Shown here in pieces: positions 36,354 to 44,766 of a stretch of DNA of 64,000 nt (its first letter is position 1; each line of letters begins with the position of its first letter). The stretch covers positions 62,001 through 126,000 of the forward strand of contig NZ_JBLZFX010000002.1 of NCBI RefSeq assembly GCF_050753345.1, given 5' to 3'. The notes beneath the pieces were generated by a model. It was not told the origin of the DNA. It saw nothing but the letters and a program-made list of their open reading frames with translations, and did no database searches. A program made the position numbers and the translations under genes. The DNA is from Alkalinema pantanalense. Lineage in GTDB: Bacteria; Cyanobacteriota; Cyanobacteriia; Leptolyngbyales; Leptolyngbyaceae.

Positions 36354-37661
36354 TTAATCAATACCGTGGGGAGAACCCGCAAACCCAAACTTGCTTTTTG
36401 CTTTGAGCCATTGGCCACGCAACCACCAAAATTTACTGTTTTTCATAGCGACCACCTGCGCCAGAAGTTCATTGCGTTGGTGCAGGAGTTGCTTGCATTC
36501 TGCCTTGAGTTCAGCAATTTCGTTAGCGGGCGGGCCTATAGGTACCGACTGGATCTCTTGTTGCACATTGACAAGAGTCGCTTGCAACCGCTGTACTTCA
36601 GCTTCCAGCCATTGTAAACTTTGAGGCAAACCGACATCCCTGGGAAAGTCATCCCAACGATCGAAGGGCGACGTTTTAGAATTGACGTCCTTCAAATAGT
36701 ACTCAAAGTAATACCGCCTCATTGCTAGGGTAATGGGTTGACCATTCGTAAAGGTTGCAAAGCCATAGGGCCATTGCAAGCAGTCAAAATAGCCATGGCG
36801 AATCAACGCTTCCCGATAGGACTGACCAATGGCAGACCAAGCAGGCACCGTGATGTGATTCTGGGAAGCATGACGGGAGATGCGATCGGGCTGTTCAATA
36901 TCCCACCCGCTTAGGTGGAAAAAGATCAAGGGCTGCTGATTGACCCAGAGTTGACCCTGCTCATCCAACGTCAGCGATCGCTCAATTAAGTTCCAGTGGG
37001 CAACATTGGCCCCAGGATGGCGCAGCAACCCCACATTGGAAAAATAAATAGGTACAAGATCTAGCCATTTTTGGTCTAGAAACAGTCCCCGAGAATCCGC
37101 GATCGCAATGTCATCAAAACAATCGGTCTGGAGCCTTGCCTTAAACCACTGGATGAATTGCTGGGCCGTGGGCGATCGCTTCAGCCCCACACAGCCCCCG
37201 TTGTACAACCCATACTTCAATTGAGAGCGTTCATACAGACGATCGGGCAAGGTGGTTGATGCGGTGTAGTTTTGGGGATTGAGCAAAATATCTGCATGGT
37301 CAAGCTGCTGAAAAATGGGCGCAAGGGAATGGGTCACCCAAACGTCACCATCCAAAAACAACCAGCGCTGGACTGAGGTGTTGTTCAGCAGATATTCATG
37401 CAAATGGCCACGCAACGCACAACAGAGTTCATAGGCGGTGTAATAAAAACACATCGGCTCCCTTAGGGGATCCGGAATCACCTGTTCTAAGGAAATGAGA
37501 TGAAAGTCTTCCTGGGCTGGATCAATACCATCATCTAAACGATCCGCAAGCAACACATAAACGGATACATCCGAGTTATGGCGTTTGACCGATTCAGTAA
37601 GGGCCCGCGCATAACATAAATAGCTTTTGGTGACGATCGTACAGACAGCCCAATCTGACAT
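36354..37661 (-). CDS. GT-A glycosyltransferase-like protein with coiled-coil tail (copy 2)
   Basis: Start at ATG 37661 (MSDWAVCTIVTKSYLCYARAL), preceded by GAAGG; an in-frame codon at 37703 would add a Lys/Ser-rich lead with no match in the paralogue. The DxD-type site is FLDGDVWV, and LYNGGCVGLKRSPTAQQFIQW and FFHLSGWDIEQPDRISRH match copy 1. The C-terminus is a coiled coil (LQWLEAEVQRLQATLVNVQQ) ending in MKNSKFWWLRGQWLKAKSK, a tail also found on the methyltransferase upstream. Probably arose by tandem duplication with copy 1. Confidence 0.82.
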   Translation of the reverse strand: MSDWAVCTIVTKSYLCYARALTESVKRHNSDVSVYVLLADRLDDGIDPAQEDFHLISLEQVIPDPLREPMCFYYTAYELCCALRGHLHEYLLNNTSVQRWLFLDGDVWVTHSLAPIFQQLDHADILLNPQNYTASTTLPDRLYERSQLKYGLYNGGCVGLKRSPTAQQFIQWFKARLQTDCFDDIAIADSRGLFLDQKWLDLVPIYFSNVGLLRHPGANVAHWNLIERSLTLDEQGQLWVNQQPLIFFHLSGWDIEQPDRISRHASQNHITVPAWSAIGQSYREALIRHGYFDCLQWPYGFATFTNGQPITLAMRRYYFEYYLKDVNSKTSPFDRWDDFPRDVGLPQSLQWLEAEVQRLQATLVNVQQEIQSVPIGPPANEIAELKAECKQLLHQRNELLAQVVAMKNSKFWWLRGQWLKAKSKFGFAGSPHGID

Positions 37662-37751
37662 GATTTCAACCTTCGATAGCTCCACCTTCTTCGATCGCTC
37701 CACCTTCAGGACTGCAGACTATGGTTTACCCACTATTCAGCGGTTTACCCA

Positions 37752-38771
37752 CTATTCAGCATTGCTGCCGAGCAATCGTTTCAAGCTGATCCAGAGTTGC
37801 CGCAATTTCCAAAACTTACTGGTTTCCATCGCCTCAATTCTTAACCGCAGCGCTGTCACTTCCTGAACCAGATCATTCTGCTGGGAATTCCCCTGGGCAT
37901 GGTTAGTGGCCAGTTGCTGTTGTAGCGTTGCAGCTTCTTGTTGCAGGGCTTGGTGGGCAGCCTGTTCTTGGGTAATGTAGTCTCCAAAGAACTGGTAGGC
38001 ATTGCAGGAAAATGCCATAGGGGCTTCAATCTCGGATTCCGCGACTCCATAGACCGCGAAATAGCCATCGGCATTTTCGATCGCAGCAATATCTTCGAGG
38101 TATTGGCGCTGAACCAACGGGGGAGACAACGGCGCTAAATAGGCCGCTTGGTGAGTCGTCGCCGCAGCGGGAGCTTGGGGCTTAACCAAGCAACTCGCCA
38201 CCATAAAATGTTGACCCAGAAAAACGCCTTCTCCAAACACGCTGAGGAATAAGTTACGAAATTCTTCAAACCGAAAGCGATGGAGATGGTAGGGACTGAC
38301 CCAATTTGCAGGGGCAATGCGGTAGTCATTCGGGCAAGACAAAAAGAGTTTGCCATCCGGTTTCAGTAAGCGTCGCAGTTCTGCCAAAAAAATTCGGGGG
38401 CGGGCTAGGTGCTCAATGGTTTCAAACGAGACAATCACATCAAAGGATGCCTCTTCAAAGGTCGTGAGGGCGTGGGCATCGGCCACCTGATAAGCCACAT
38501 TGGGATGCGGATAGTATTGCGCTGCAAACTGAATGGACTCTTCCGAATTATCAGCGCCCACCACTTCTCGTGCCCCTTGGATCGCAAGATACTGGGAACC
38601 ATAGCCCGCCCCACAGGAAATATCGAGCACTCGCTGCCCCGGCACAAAGGGAGCCACTAGGGCATAGCGCAACATATGATCAACATTGACCCGAGCGAGC
38701 AACAACCCTTGGCCTTCATAGGCAGGAATATGACGTTCCCATGTCAAATCCAGATCAACTGGCTCACCCAT
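37752..38771 (-). CDS. SAM-dependent methyltransferase with coiled-coil tail
   Basis: Start at ATG 38771 (MGEPVDLDLTWERHIPAYEG), which overlaps the Wzt stop by eight bases and has GAGG upstream. Motif I is VLDISCGAGYGSQYLA, motif II REVVGADNSEESIQFA and motif IV FDVIVSFETIEHLARPRIF, a standard class I fold with a long C-terminal extension. From about residue 265 a coiled coil leads to METSKFWKLRQLWISLKRLL, the shared tail of this cluster. Translation is coupled to the exporter ATPase, so it may methylate and cap the chain before export, as known for some Wzm/Wzt O-antigens. Confidence 0.87.
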   Translation of the reverse strand: MGEPVDLDLTWERHIPAYEGQGLLLARVNVDHMLRYALVAPFVPGQRVLDISCGAGYGSQYLAIQGAREVVGADNSEESIQFAAQYYPHPNVAYQVADAHALTTFEEASFDVIVSFETIEHLARPRIFLAELRRLLKPDGKLFLSCPNDYRIAPANWVSPYHLHRFRFEEFRNLFLSVFGEGVFLGQHFMVASCLVKPQAPAAATTHQAAYLAPLSPPLVQRQYLEDIAAIENADGYFAVYGVAESEIEAPMAFSCNAYQFFGDYITQEQAAHQALQQEAATLQQQLATNHAQGNSQQNDLVQEVTALRLRIEAMETSKFWKLRQLWISLKRLLGSNAE

Positions 38772-40161
38772 TGCACTTCGCCTCACGTTTTACTTGAATC
38801 TCGCCATCGACCTTTGCTAAGCCCCAATGGCCATATTTGCCCGATATGCCCAAGATATTGATTGCAAAAGCATCATACATGACATCCAGAGAGTCATAGT
38901 CTGCCTCCACTTCCCGTTGATTGGCGGTGGCTCCCATGATGATTAGATATTCTCCCGGCTGCAGGGTGAGATGAATCCGAAAGACAAATTCTATCCGCTC
39001 CCCTTGGGCAATGTGGTCGATCGGGCCGGGGGCGTCACCATAGTAGGTATGCTTACCCGCCATGACACGGCCATAGCGATCCTGTAGTCCTACTCCAGCA
39101 TTGACATGCTGACAATCTTCGTGGAAATCCATCACCATAGACACTTGCATCCAATCTCCCACGGAGAAGGCCAGCGCGGGTTGCCCAGCTCCATCGGTAA
39201 CACGCACTTGGCGAATGGTGGCTTGGCCATTGCTGACCCGATGGGTGTTGCGTAGATCAACCACGCCAACTTGGGACAGATCCTGTGAATTTTTTGGGGA
39301 GGGCCGATCTCCTTCTAAGGTGGCCCCCCGATCGGCATTGGGTTCAGCAAGCAGCGCCACCAATTCCGACTCCTGCCCCAGATTTTCCGACCCCTGCGGC
39401 TGGGCAGAGTCTGCGGTCAGCTCATATTCCAGCCGTGCCATTTTGTGATAGAAGTTACCTACCTGTTTGGGCGTATCTCGCAGGATTAATTGGCCGTGAT
39501 TCAGCAAAATCGCTTCCCGGCAGAGGGCATGGACCGATGTCAGATCGTGGGAGACAAACAGAATGGTGGTTCCAATGTCCTGTAGCTGTTTCAGTCGCTT
39601 GAGACATTTGGCCTGGAAAAAGATATCTCCCACTGCCAGGGCCTCATCAACAATCAAAATTTCGGGATTAACATTGATGGCGACGGCAAAGGCAAGGCGG
39701 ACAAACATCCCGCTGGAGTATGTTTTAACGGGCTGGTCAATAAATTCGCCAATTTCAGCAAAGGCTTCGATCGCGGCCAACCGTTCTTCAATTTCGACCT
39801 GGGACATGCCCAAAATACGGCCATTAAAAAACACATTTTGGCGACCCGTAAATTCCGGATTAAACCCACTCCCTAGTTCCAACAGCGCAGAAATGCGGCC
39901 TTTGGTTTTGACTTCGCCCGTGGTTGGTTGCAGGGTTCCGGCAATAATTTGCAGCAGGGTACTTTTACCAGACCCATTGCGGCCAATGATGCCAAAGGTG
40001 TCCCCCTTGGGAATGTCTAAGCTCATTTCCTGCAACGCCCAAAATTCTTCCGCTCGAGATTTTCCAGGTAGCAAAATCTCCTTCAGGCGATCGACGGGGC
40101 GAGGGTAACGCTTGAAGCATTTAGACACCCGCGATAGGGAAATGGCAATATCGTCTGTCAT
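38764..40161 (-). CDS. wzt: Polysaccharide ABC exporter ATPase with carbohydrate-binding domain (Wzt)
   Basis: The N-terminal ABC domain has Walker A (IIGRNGSGKST), signature TYSSGM and Walker B (ILIVDEALAVGD), as in the Wzt/TagH group. After residue about 250 an acidic linker leads to a C-terminal beta-sandwich (ITDGA-like start RVTDGAGQPALAFSVGDWM, then QHVNAGVGLQDRYG and EYLIIMGATANQ), matching the Wzt_C domain that binds the capped end of the exported glycan. Its stop overlaps the start of a methyltransferase, which fits a chain-terminating modification read by this domain. wzm lies 18 bases upstream. Confidence 0.93.
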   Translation of the reverse strand: MTDDIAISLSRVSKCFKRYPRPVDRLKEILLPGKSRAEEFWALQEMSLDIPKGDTFGIIGRNGSGKSTLLQIIAGTLQPTTGEVKTKGRISALLELGSGFNPEFTGRQNVFFNGRILGMSQVEIEERLAAIEAFAEIGEFIDQPVKTYSSGMFVRLAFAVAINVNPEILIVDEALAVGDIFFQAKCLKRLKQLQDIGTTILFVSHDLTSVHALCREAILLNHGQLILRDTPKQVGNFYHKMARLEYELTADSAQPQGSENLGQESELVALLAEPNADRGATLEGDRPSPKNSQDLSQVGVVDLRNTHRVSNGQATIRQVRVTDGAGQPALAFSVGDWMQVSMVMDFHEDCQHVNAGVGLQDRYGRVMAGKHTYYGDAPGPIDHIAQGERIEFVFRIHLTLQPGEYLIIMGATANQREVEADYDSLDVMYDAFAINILGISGKYGHWGLAKVDGEIQVKREAKCNG

Positions 40162-40179
40162 GGTTGCTGTCCTCCTGCC

Positions 40180-41022
40180 CTAAAGCACATCCGCAAAAGC
40201 TGGGGTTAAGCGACGATACATCCAGGCACCCAAGCCAAAGACGATCGTCGCAACGGCCCAGAGATAGGCCCATTCCCCAAGATGCTGTACCGTTCCCCAG
40301 AGCACCAAGTCTCGGTAAACCTCCGCAATCACCGTAAAGGGATTCCATAGGGCCCAAGCCCGAAAGGGTTGGGGAATCAGGTCAGCGGGGTACATAATCG
40401 GCGTCAGGTAGAACAGCAGATTAATCACAATGCCGATCGTTTGGGGAATATCCCGCAGAAACACCGTCAAACCAGCCACTAAGTAGCCCAAACCTGCGGT
40501 CAACATCAGTTGCGGAATCCAGACCAACGGAAGTAACAAAAGCGTCCCATGCACGGTTTGGGTGGCAAAACCAAGAAAGGCAATCAGCACAACTAACCCG
40601 ATCGCACTGTCTACGAAGGTGGAAACGATCGGGACTAAGGGTAGAAGCGTTAACGGAAAAACTACTTTTTTGACCAGGTTCGGCTGATTAGTCACGGAGG
40701 TCGCCGCCGCCATCAAACTTCCGGTCACCGCCGTCCAAGGCACCAGCCCTGCAAACAACCAGAGAGCAAATAGCAAATTGTTATTCGATAGGGCAGTATG
40801 GGGCAATCCTCCCTTCTGTTGCAACTTGATTTGCAGAACCACCGAAAAAACGTAGGTGTAGATCAGCAACTGGGTAAGCTGATTGATCAGCGTCCAGAAA
40901 TTCCCCAGCACCGAGCCTTTGTAGCGAGCGGCCAGATCTCTCTGTACCAACGTTTTGAGCAAATCAATCTTGACCCACAGCTGACTGGAATGGGGCAAAA
41001 GCTGAACCAATTTTCGGGACAT
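40180..41022 (-). CDS. wzm: ABC-2 type polysaccharide export permease (Wzm)
   Basis: From ATG 41022 (MSRKLVQLLPHSSQ) the protein has the cytoplasmic LVQRDLAARYKGSVLGNFWTL gate helix of ABC-2 permeases and six predicted membrane segments. LRDIPQTIGIVINLLFYLTPIMYP is the family signature near the C-terminus. It forms the channel for Wzt and moves undecaprenyl-linked glycan to the periplasm. It is the first gene of the minus-strand polysaccharide block; the promoter probably lies in the 100 bases up to the rhomboid gene stop at 41122. Confidence 0.93.
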   Translation of the reverse strand: MSRKLVQLLPHSSQLWVKIDLLKTLVQRDLAARYKGSVLGNFWTLINQLTQLLIYTYVFSVVLQIKLQQKGGLPHTALSNNNLLFALWLFAGLVPWTAVTGSLMAAATSVTNQPNLVKKVVFPLTLLPLVPIVSTFVDSAIGLVVLIAFLGFATQTVHGTLLLLPLVWIPQLMLTAGLGYLVAGLTVFLRDIPQTIGIVINLLFYLTPIMYPADLIPQPFRAWALWNPFTVIAEVYRDLVLWGTVQHLGEWAYLWAVATIVFGLGAWMYRRLTPAFADVL

Positions 41023-41121
41023 GCAGGTCACAAGTTACTGAAGACAGTAGAAATAGCCTATCCACAGTTATCACAAGGTTCTATCAATGACAACTAGGCA
41101 TCGAATACTGGTAGATGTTTG

Positions 41122-42765
41122 TTAGAGGGACTGGGGCGATCGCGCGGGCAATCGGCGAAACATTAGTAACCCAATGAATCCACCCAAGACGAGGCCGGAC
41201 AGGTGCCCCAACAAACTCACCCGAGGATTCAGCACATCAAAAACCGTTTGGAGAACGATAACCACACCAAACGTTCGCAACCAGCGGGCCGCCAGGGATG
41301 CACGATGACGTCGCCATTCCTGGAAAAAAATCGTGCCCATCATGCCTAAAACCCCCATAATGGCCCCCGACGCGCCCAGAGCTGAAATATCCGCCTCTCC
41401 TGAGAGAATCGCGCCCCACGCCACGATCGCCATAGACCCCACGCCGCAGATTAAATAAGCCGCCAAAAATTTCCACGACGACAGGCGAGTTTCCACAAAC
41501 GTTCCCACAAACCACAGCCCCAGCATGTTCATCCCGAGGTGCAGCAGGTCGATGTGCAAAAACGTCGAGGTCAGCAGTCGCCACCATTCGCCCTGTTGCA
41601 CCAGTTCCGGCACCATCACCCCCGATCGATAAATCATCCAAACGGGCTGAAACATCCAAGGGAATAAGCTGGGATCCTGAACTCGATCGAGCCAGCGGGA
41701 TAAATCCCGTTCCAAGTCCCATAGCAATGCCAGCAACATCGGGAGTCCATAAATCAGGACATTCAGACCAACCAGCGTATAGGTGACGGGGGCTTGTTGA
41801 AAGGCCACCACTTGGCGGAGGTTATACTTCCTGTCCTGGTCGAGTTCCTGGCGCAGGCGGTTGAGCAGTTCGTAGGAGGCCAGGGTCAGGATCCTTTCTG
41901 GGGCACGATAGGGCGAATTCAGGCGATCGGCGATCGCTTGTTGTAATCCTGCATCGGGCCAAGTTTGTAATCCCTGAAAGCTCGATTTTGCCGCCGATCT
42001 CTGCCCTGCAAACCAGTCCGCCGTCACCTGCCAAAATTGTTGGATTTGCGGACTGTAGGTTTTTAACGAAGTTTTGAACAGGTAAGCCACAGGTTCCGGT
42101 TGCCCCGCAAAAGCAAAGGCATACAGGCAAGCGACTTCCAGAGCAAGGGCTCCCCCAAGGCGCTGACGTTGCTGGGCACAGCGATCGACCAGCCGCACCA
42201 GTTGATTCAGATCCCCCGTTTCCCCCAAGGCCCGCAGGTACAGCCCCAACACCGCCGATTCCCGCAACATTTGGGCCTCCGACAAACAGCGGGGTGCCCA
42301 GGTCACTGCATCGGCCCAGCGACCTTCTAGGGGATAGACAATCGCGGTGACCCAACGGCCCGTGGGCGAGCGATCGTTTTGGTAGCGTTTCAGTAGAGCC
42401 AGCGCCGAATCCCGATCGCCAGCCTGGGCAAATGCCTGGGCCTGCATAATGGCCGGAAAGTGCCACCACCCATCGAACGGGTGCAACCAGCGCAACACCC
42501 TAGCCCAGTTGCGTGCCGGTTGATAGCGCTCCTGCAAGCGCAACCGGTTGAAATAGCGCAGTCCCTGCCCTGGGAGCACAATGGCTAATCCCCACAATGT
42601 ACCGCTCACCGCTGCCGTCCACGGAGCCTGTTGCAGCAGCCCGATCGCCAGCACTGCCAGGATCACCAACGCAATCCAGGCCCAACTTTGCCGCCGTCCA
42701 GCCCGCGCAATAATCACCAGACAGGAAAAGGCCACTAGCTGAATAATCAAGACATCAAGGCTCAT
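41122..42765 (-). CDS. Rhomboid-family intramembrane serine protease with N-terminal repeat domain
   Basis: The C-terminal half (about 330-540) is a rhomboid core: HIDLLHLGMNMLGLWFVG carries the His/Asn pair, GASGAIMGVLGMMG the catalytic Ser, and LLGHLSGLVLGGFIG the catalytic His. The N-terminal 70 residues hold two or three hydrophobic helices, followed by an Ala/Leu/Gln-rich helical stretch of about 220 residues that looks like TPR-type repeats (QAFAQAGDRDSALALLKRY). The combination suggests a protease with a docking domain. Substrates unknown. It is co-directional with wzm but probably a separate unit. Confidence 0.88.
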   Translation of the reverse strand: MSLDVLIIQLVAFSCLVIIARAGRRQSWAWIALVILAVLAIGLLQQAPWTAAVSGTLWGLAIVLPGQGLRYFNRLRLQERYQPARNWARVLRWLHPFDGWWHFPAIMQAQAFAQAGDRDSALALLKRYQNDRSPTGRWVTAIVYPLEGRWADAVTWAPRCLSEAQMLRESAVLGLYLRALGETGDLNQLVRLVDRCAQQRQRLGGALALEVACLYAFAFAGQPEPVAYLFKTSLKTYSPQIQQFWQVTADWFAGQRSAAKSSFQGLQTWPDAGLQQAIADRLNSPYRAPERILTLASYELLNRLRQELDQDRKYNLRQVVAFQQAPVTYTLVGLNVLIYGLPMLLALLWDLERDLSRWLDRVQDPSLFPWMFQPVWMIYRSGVMVPELVQQGEWWRLLTSTFLHIDLLHLGMNMLGLWFVGTFVETRLSSWKFLAAYLICGVGSMAIVAWGAILSGEADISALGASGAIMGVLGMMGTIFFQEWRRHRASLAARWLRTFGVVIVLQTVFDVLNPRVSLLGHLSGLVLGGFIGLLMFRRLPARSPQSL

Positions 42766-42844
42766 GGCTCAGGCCGATCGGGTAAGAAGAAGGTAAGCAA
42801 GAAATCAGTCGCCTGCGATCGGCTCACATTGATTTAACGATGGT

Positions 42845-43441
42845 TTAACGACCTGCCTTCAGGATTTGGTTAGCCGTCAGGGTCAGGGCTGGAAACATCG
42901 GGGAGACGATCGCCTCACTATCCCTAAACGCCTGCAATGGGTAGGTGCCCTCCTGCAAAAGACCGATTAAAACCACGGCCCGCTCCGGATCGATGATCCA
43001 ATACTCGGGAATGCCTCGCGCTGCGTACTCGATCGGCTTTTGAACGTAGTCCCGTTGGTAGTTATCACTGGATTCGTCACCGGGGGAACCGATTTCTATC
43101 ACAACCCAAGGATTGACTCCATTTGTCAGCTTCAGGTAGACCTCGGATAAGCCTTCGATCGCCGCTGCTGATTCCGGTGAATGTACAATTAAATCCGGTT
43201 CACGGGCACTCGCAAAGCGGCTATTGACCTGAATTTTTTGTTTCACCCCAAGGCGGTAGAAGGGAATACCCATGTGTTGCAGGAAGTAAGCATATAAAAA
43301 ACCTGCAATCCAGTTATTCAAAGTGCTTTCAGCACCCATTGCGACCAATACCCCATCTACCAACTCATAGCGGGTATCCGTCCCGTCGTCATAGTGCAGA
43401 TAATCCTCAAGGCTCATCCGTCGCGGAGTTGCGATCGTCAT
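42845..43441 (-). CDS. Uma2-family (DUF820) putative restriction-like endonuclease, copy 1
   Basis: This 198-residue protein belongs to the Uma2 family, very numerous in cyanobacteria, with a PD-(D/E)xK-type core: EPDLIVHSPESA, VVIEIGSPGDESSD and PIEYAARGIPEYWIIDPE. The N-terminus MTIATPRRMSLEDYLHYDDG is nearly identical to that of the gene immediately upstream. The ATG overlaps the stop of that gene by four bases. True cellular role of the family is not established; mobile-element association and DNA metabolism have been proposed. Confidence 0.88.
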   Translation of the reverse strand: MTIATPRRMSLEDYLHYDDGTDTRYELVDGVLVAMGAESTLNNWIAGFLYAYFLQHMGIPFYRLGVKQKIQVNSRFASAREPDLIVHSPESAAAIEGLSEVYLKLTNGVNPWVVIEIGSPGDESSDNYQRDYVQKPIEYAARGIPEYWIIDPERAVVLIGLLQEGTYPLQAFRDSEAIVSPMFPALTLTANQILKAGR

Positions 43442-44043
43442 GGTTTCACCTCCCTATCCTGCCCTGCATTCAGGATTTGGCTAGCCGTTAGGTTCAGTGC
43501 TGGAAACGTGGGGGAAACGATCGCCTCACTGCCCCGAAACTCAACGTTCTGGTAAGCATCCCCGCCTAGAACGCAGACCATCACCAATCCTGCACTTGGA
43601 TCCACGATCCAGTATTCTGGAATCTGCCGTACTGCATATTCCGTCCATTTGTCGCAGTAATCCCGATCTCGGCTGCTGCGATCATTGTCGCTATTGGACA
43701 CCACTTCAACCACCAACAGCGGAGCAGGCATCTCCGATCGCAGAATCTTGCCTCCTCCCAGGATCGCTTGAATGGACTCCTCCGTGTGAACTATTAGGTC
43801 AGGTTGTCGGGCGGTGGCTTTGTTGGAATCAACCTGAATTTGATGGCCCGTGGCAAACCGATAGAACGGAATCCCCAATGCCCCTAAGGCTCCCAGCAAA
43901 ACCATGACAATCGTGTTGTTAATTGGACTTTCAGCACCCATTGCGACCAATACCCCATCTACCAACTCATAGCGGGTATCCGTCCCGTCATCGTAATTTA
44001 GATAATCCTCAAGGCTCATCCGTCGTGGAGTCGCGATCGTCAT
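43438..44043 (-). CDS. Uma2-family (DUF820) putative restriction-like endonuclease, copy 2
   Basis: A tandem paralogue of the downstream copy, 201 residues. The first 39 residues match copy 1 at all but one position, and a 62-base run (about 43927-43988) is identical to 43324-43385. After that point the middle diverges strongly, although the core motifs QPDLIVHTEES, LVVEVVSNSD and EYAVRQIPEYWIVDPS remain, and the C-terminal ends are again similar. This mosaic pattern suggests duplication followed by gene conversion or exchange of the middle part. Confidence 0.88.
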   Translation of the reverse strand: MTIATPRRMSLEDYLNYDDGTDTRYELVDGVLVAMGAESPINNTIVMVLLGALGALGIPFYRFATGHQIQVDSNKATARQPDLIVHTEESIQAILGGGKILRSEMPAPLLVVEVVSNSDNDRSSRDRDYCDKWTEYAVRQIPEYWIVDPSAGLVMVCVLGGDAYQNVEFRGSEAIVSPTFPALNLTASQILNAGQDREVKP

Positions 44044-44066
44044 CGTTTCACCCCCTGATTTAGAAG

Positions 44067-44600
44067 CTACGGAGAGATTAATGGCTCAATCGCCGCCACG
44101 ATCGCAGCCTTCTGTTCGTCATCATAGCCCCACCGCGCTAGGAAATCGGTATCGTCTCCAGCGCCTTGAATAACAGTCTGTTGGATAGATCGCAGGCGAT
44201 CGTTCAGCCGCTGCAAGTTAAGTAATTGGATCAATTGCCGCGATCGCTGTTGAGTCTGCTGGGATCCCGCCGCCATCTCCAGATTGCCGTTGCGCCGATG
44301 GGTCAGTTCCATAGCTGTGGACATGGCCAGGTTTTTCGCCATCAAGTCGGCAATCAGTTCTGGATTTGTGCGTAACCCCTGGGCCACCGACTCCGTAGGT
44401 CGATCGGCGAGGGCAAATTCTCCCGATAAAAAAGTCACTAAAAAGCCCCGTGCACCGTTGGGCGTGGCCACCAGCGCCGTAATCGCCGCTGTCAGCACAT
44501 CATCCGAGGGCTGGGCTGCTAGGAGATCCTGGGAAAGCGCGATCGCCTGCTCAAAGGTCACATCCGGGGGAATGGTAAAGGTGAGGTCAATATCGGCCAT
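44067..44600 (-). CDS. Hypothetical protein, upstream of the Uma2 pair
   Basis: Starts at ATG 44600 (MADIDLTFTIPPDVTFEQAIAL); a TTG at 44624 is the alternative. About 177 residues, mostly helical, Ala/Leu/Gln-rich, with no signal peptide or membrane segment and no motif I recognise. The middle has NGARGFLVTFLSGEFALAD and the end LARWGYDDEQKAAIVAAIEPL. It is co-directional with the Uma2 genes 23 bases downstream. It diverges from ruvB. Function unknown. Confidence 0.7.
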   Translation of the reverse strand: MADIDLTFTIPPDVTFEQAIALSQDLLAAQPSDDVLTAAITALVATPNGARGFLVTFLSGEFALADRPTESVAQGLRTNPELIADLMAKNLAMSTAMELTHRRNGNLEMAAGSQQTQQRSRQLIQLLNLQRLNDRLRSIQQTVIQGAGDDTDFLARWGYDDEQKAAIVAAIEPLISP

Positions 44601-44766
44601 GGCTATCAGCTCAATTCTCTCCAAAGGGGCAGCATCGGCAGGAGTCCAGTCGGCAGTCTAGTTTGAGTCCGGTGGTGTAGGGTATTAGTAGGTCTGTCCT
44701 AATCCTACTATGGCCTTTCCCGCGCAACCCTCTCACTGACCTTTTACTCTACGGCGATCCGGCTCT

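Noticed and set aside
39563..40108. A 181-codon plus-strand frame
   Set aside because: It is antisense to the Wzt ATPase domain and has no family features.
41822..42469. A 215-codon minus-strand frame
   Set aside because: It is out of frame within the rhomboid gene, where the repeat-rich sequence leaves long shadow frames.
42845..44600. Insertion sequence or transposon at the Uma2 pair
   Set aside because: No transposase, terminal inverted repeats or target duplications are visible; simple tandem duplication suffices.
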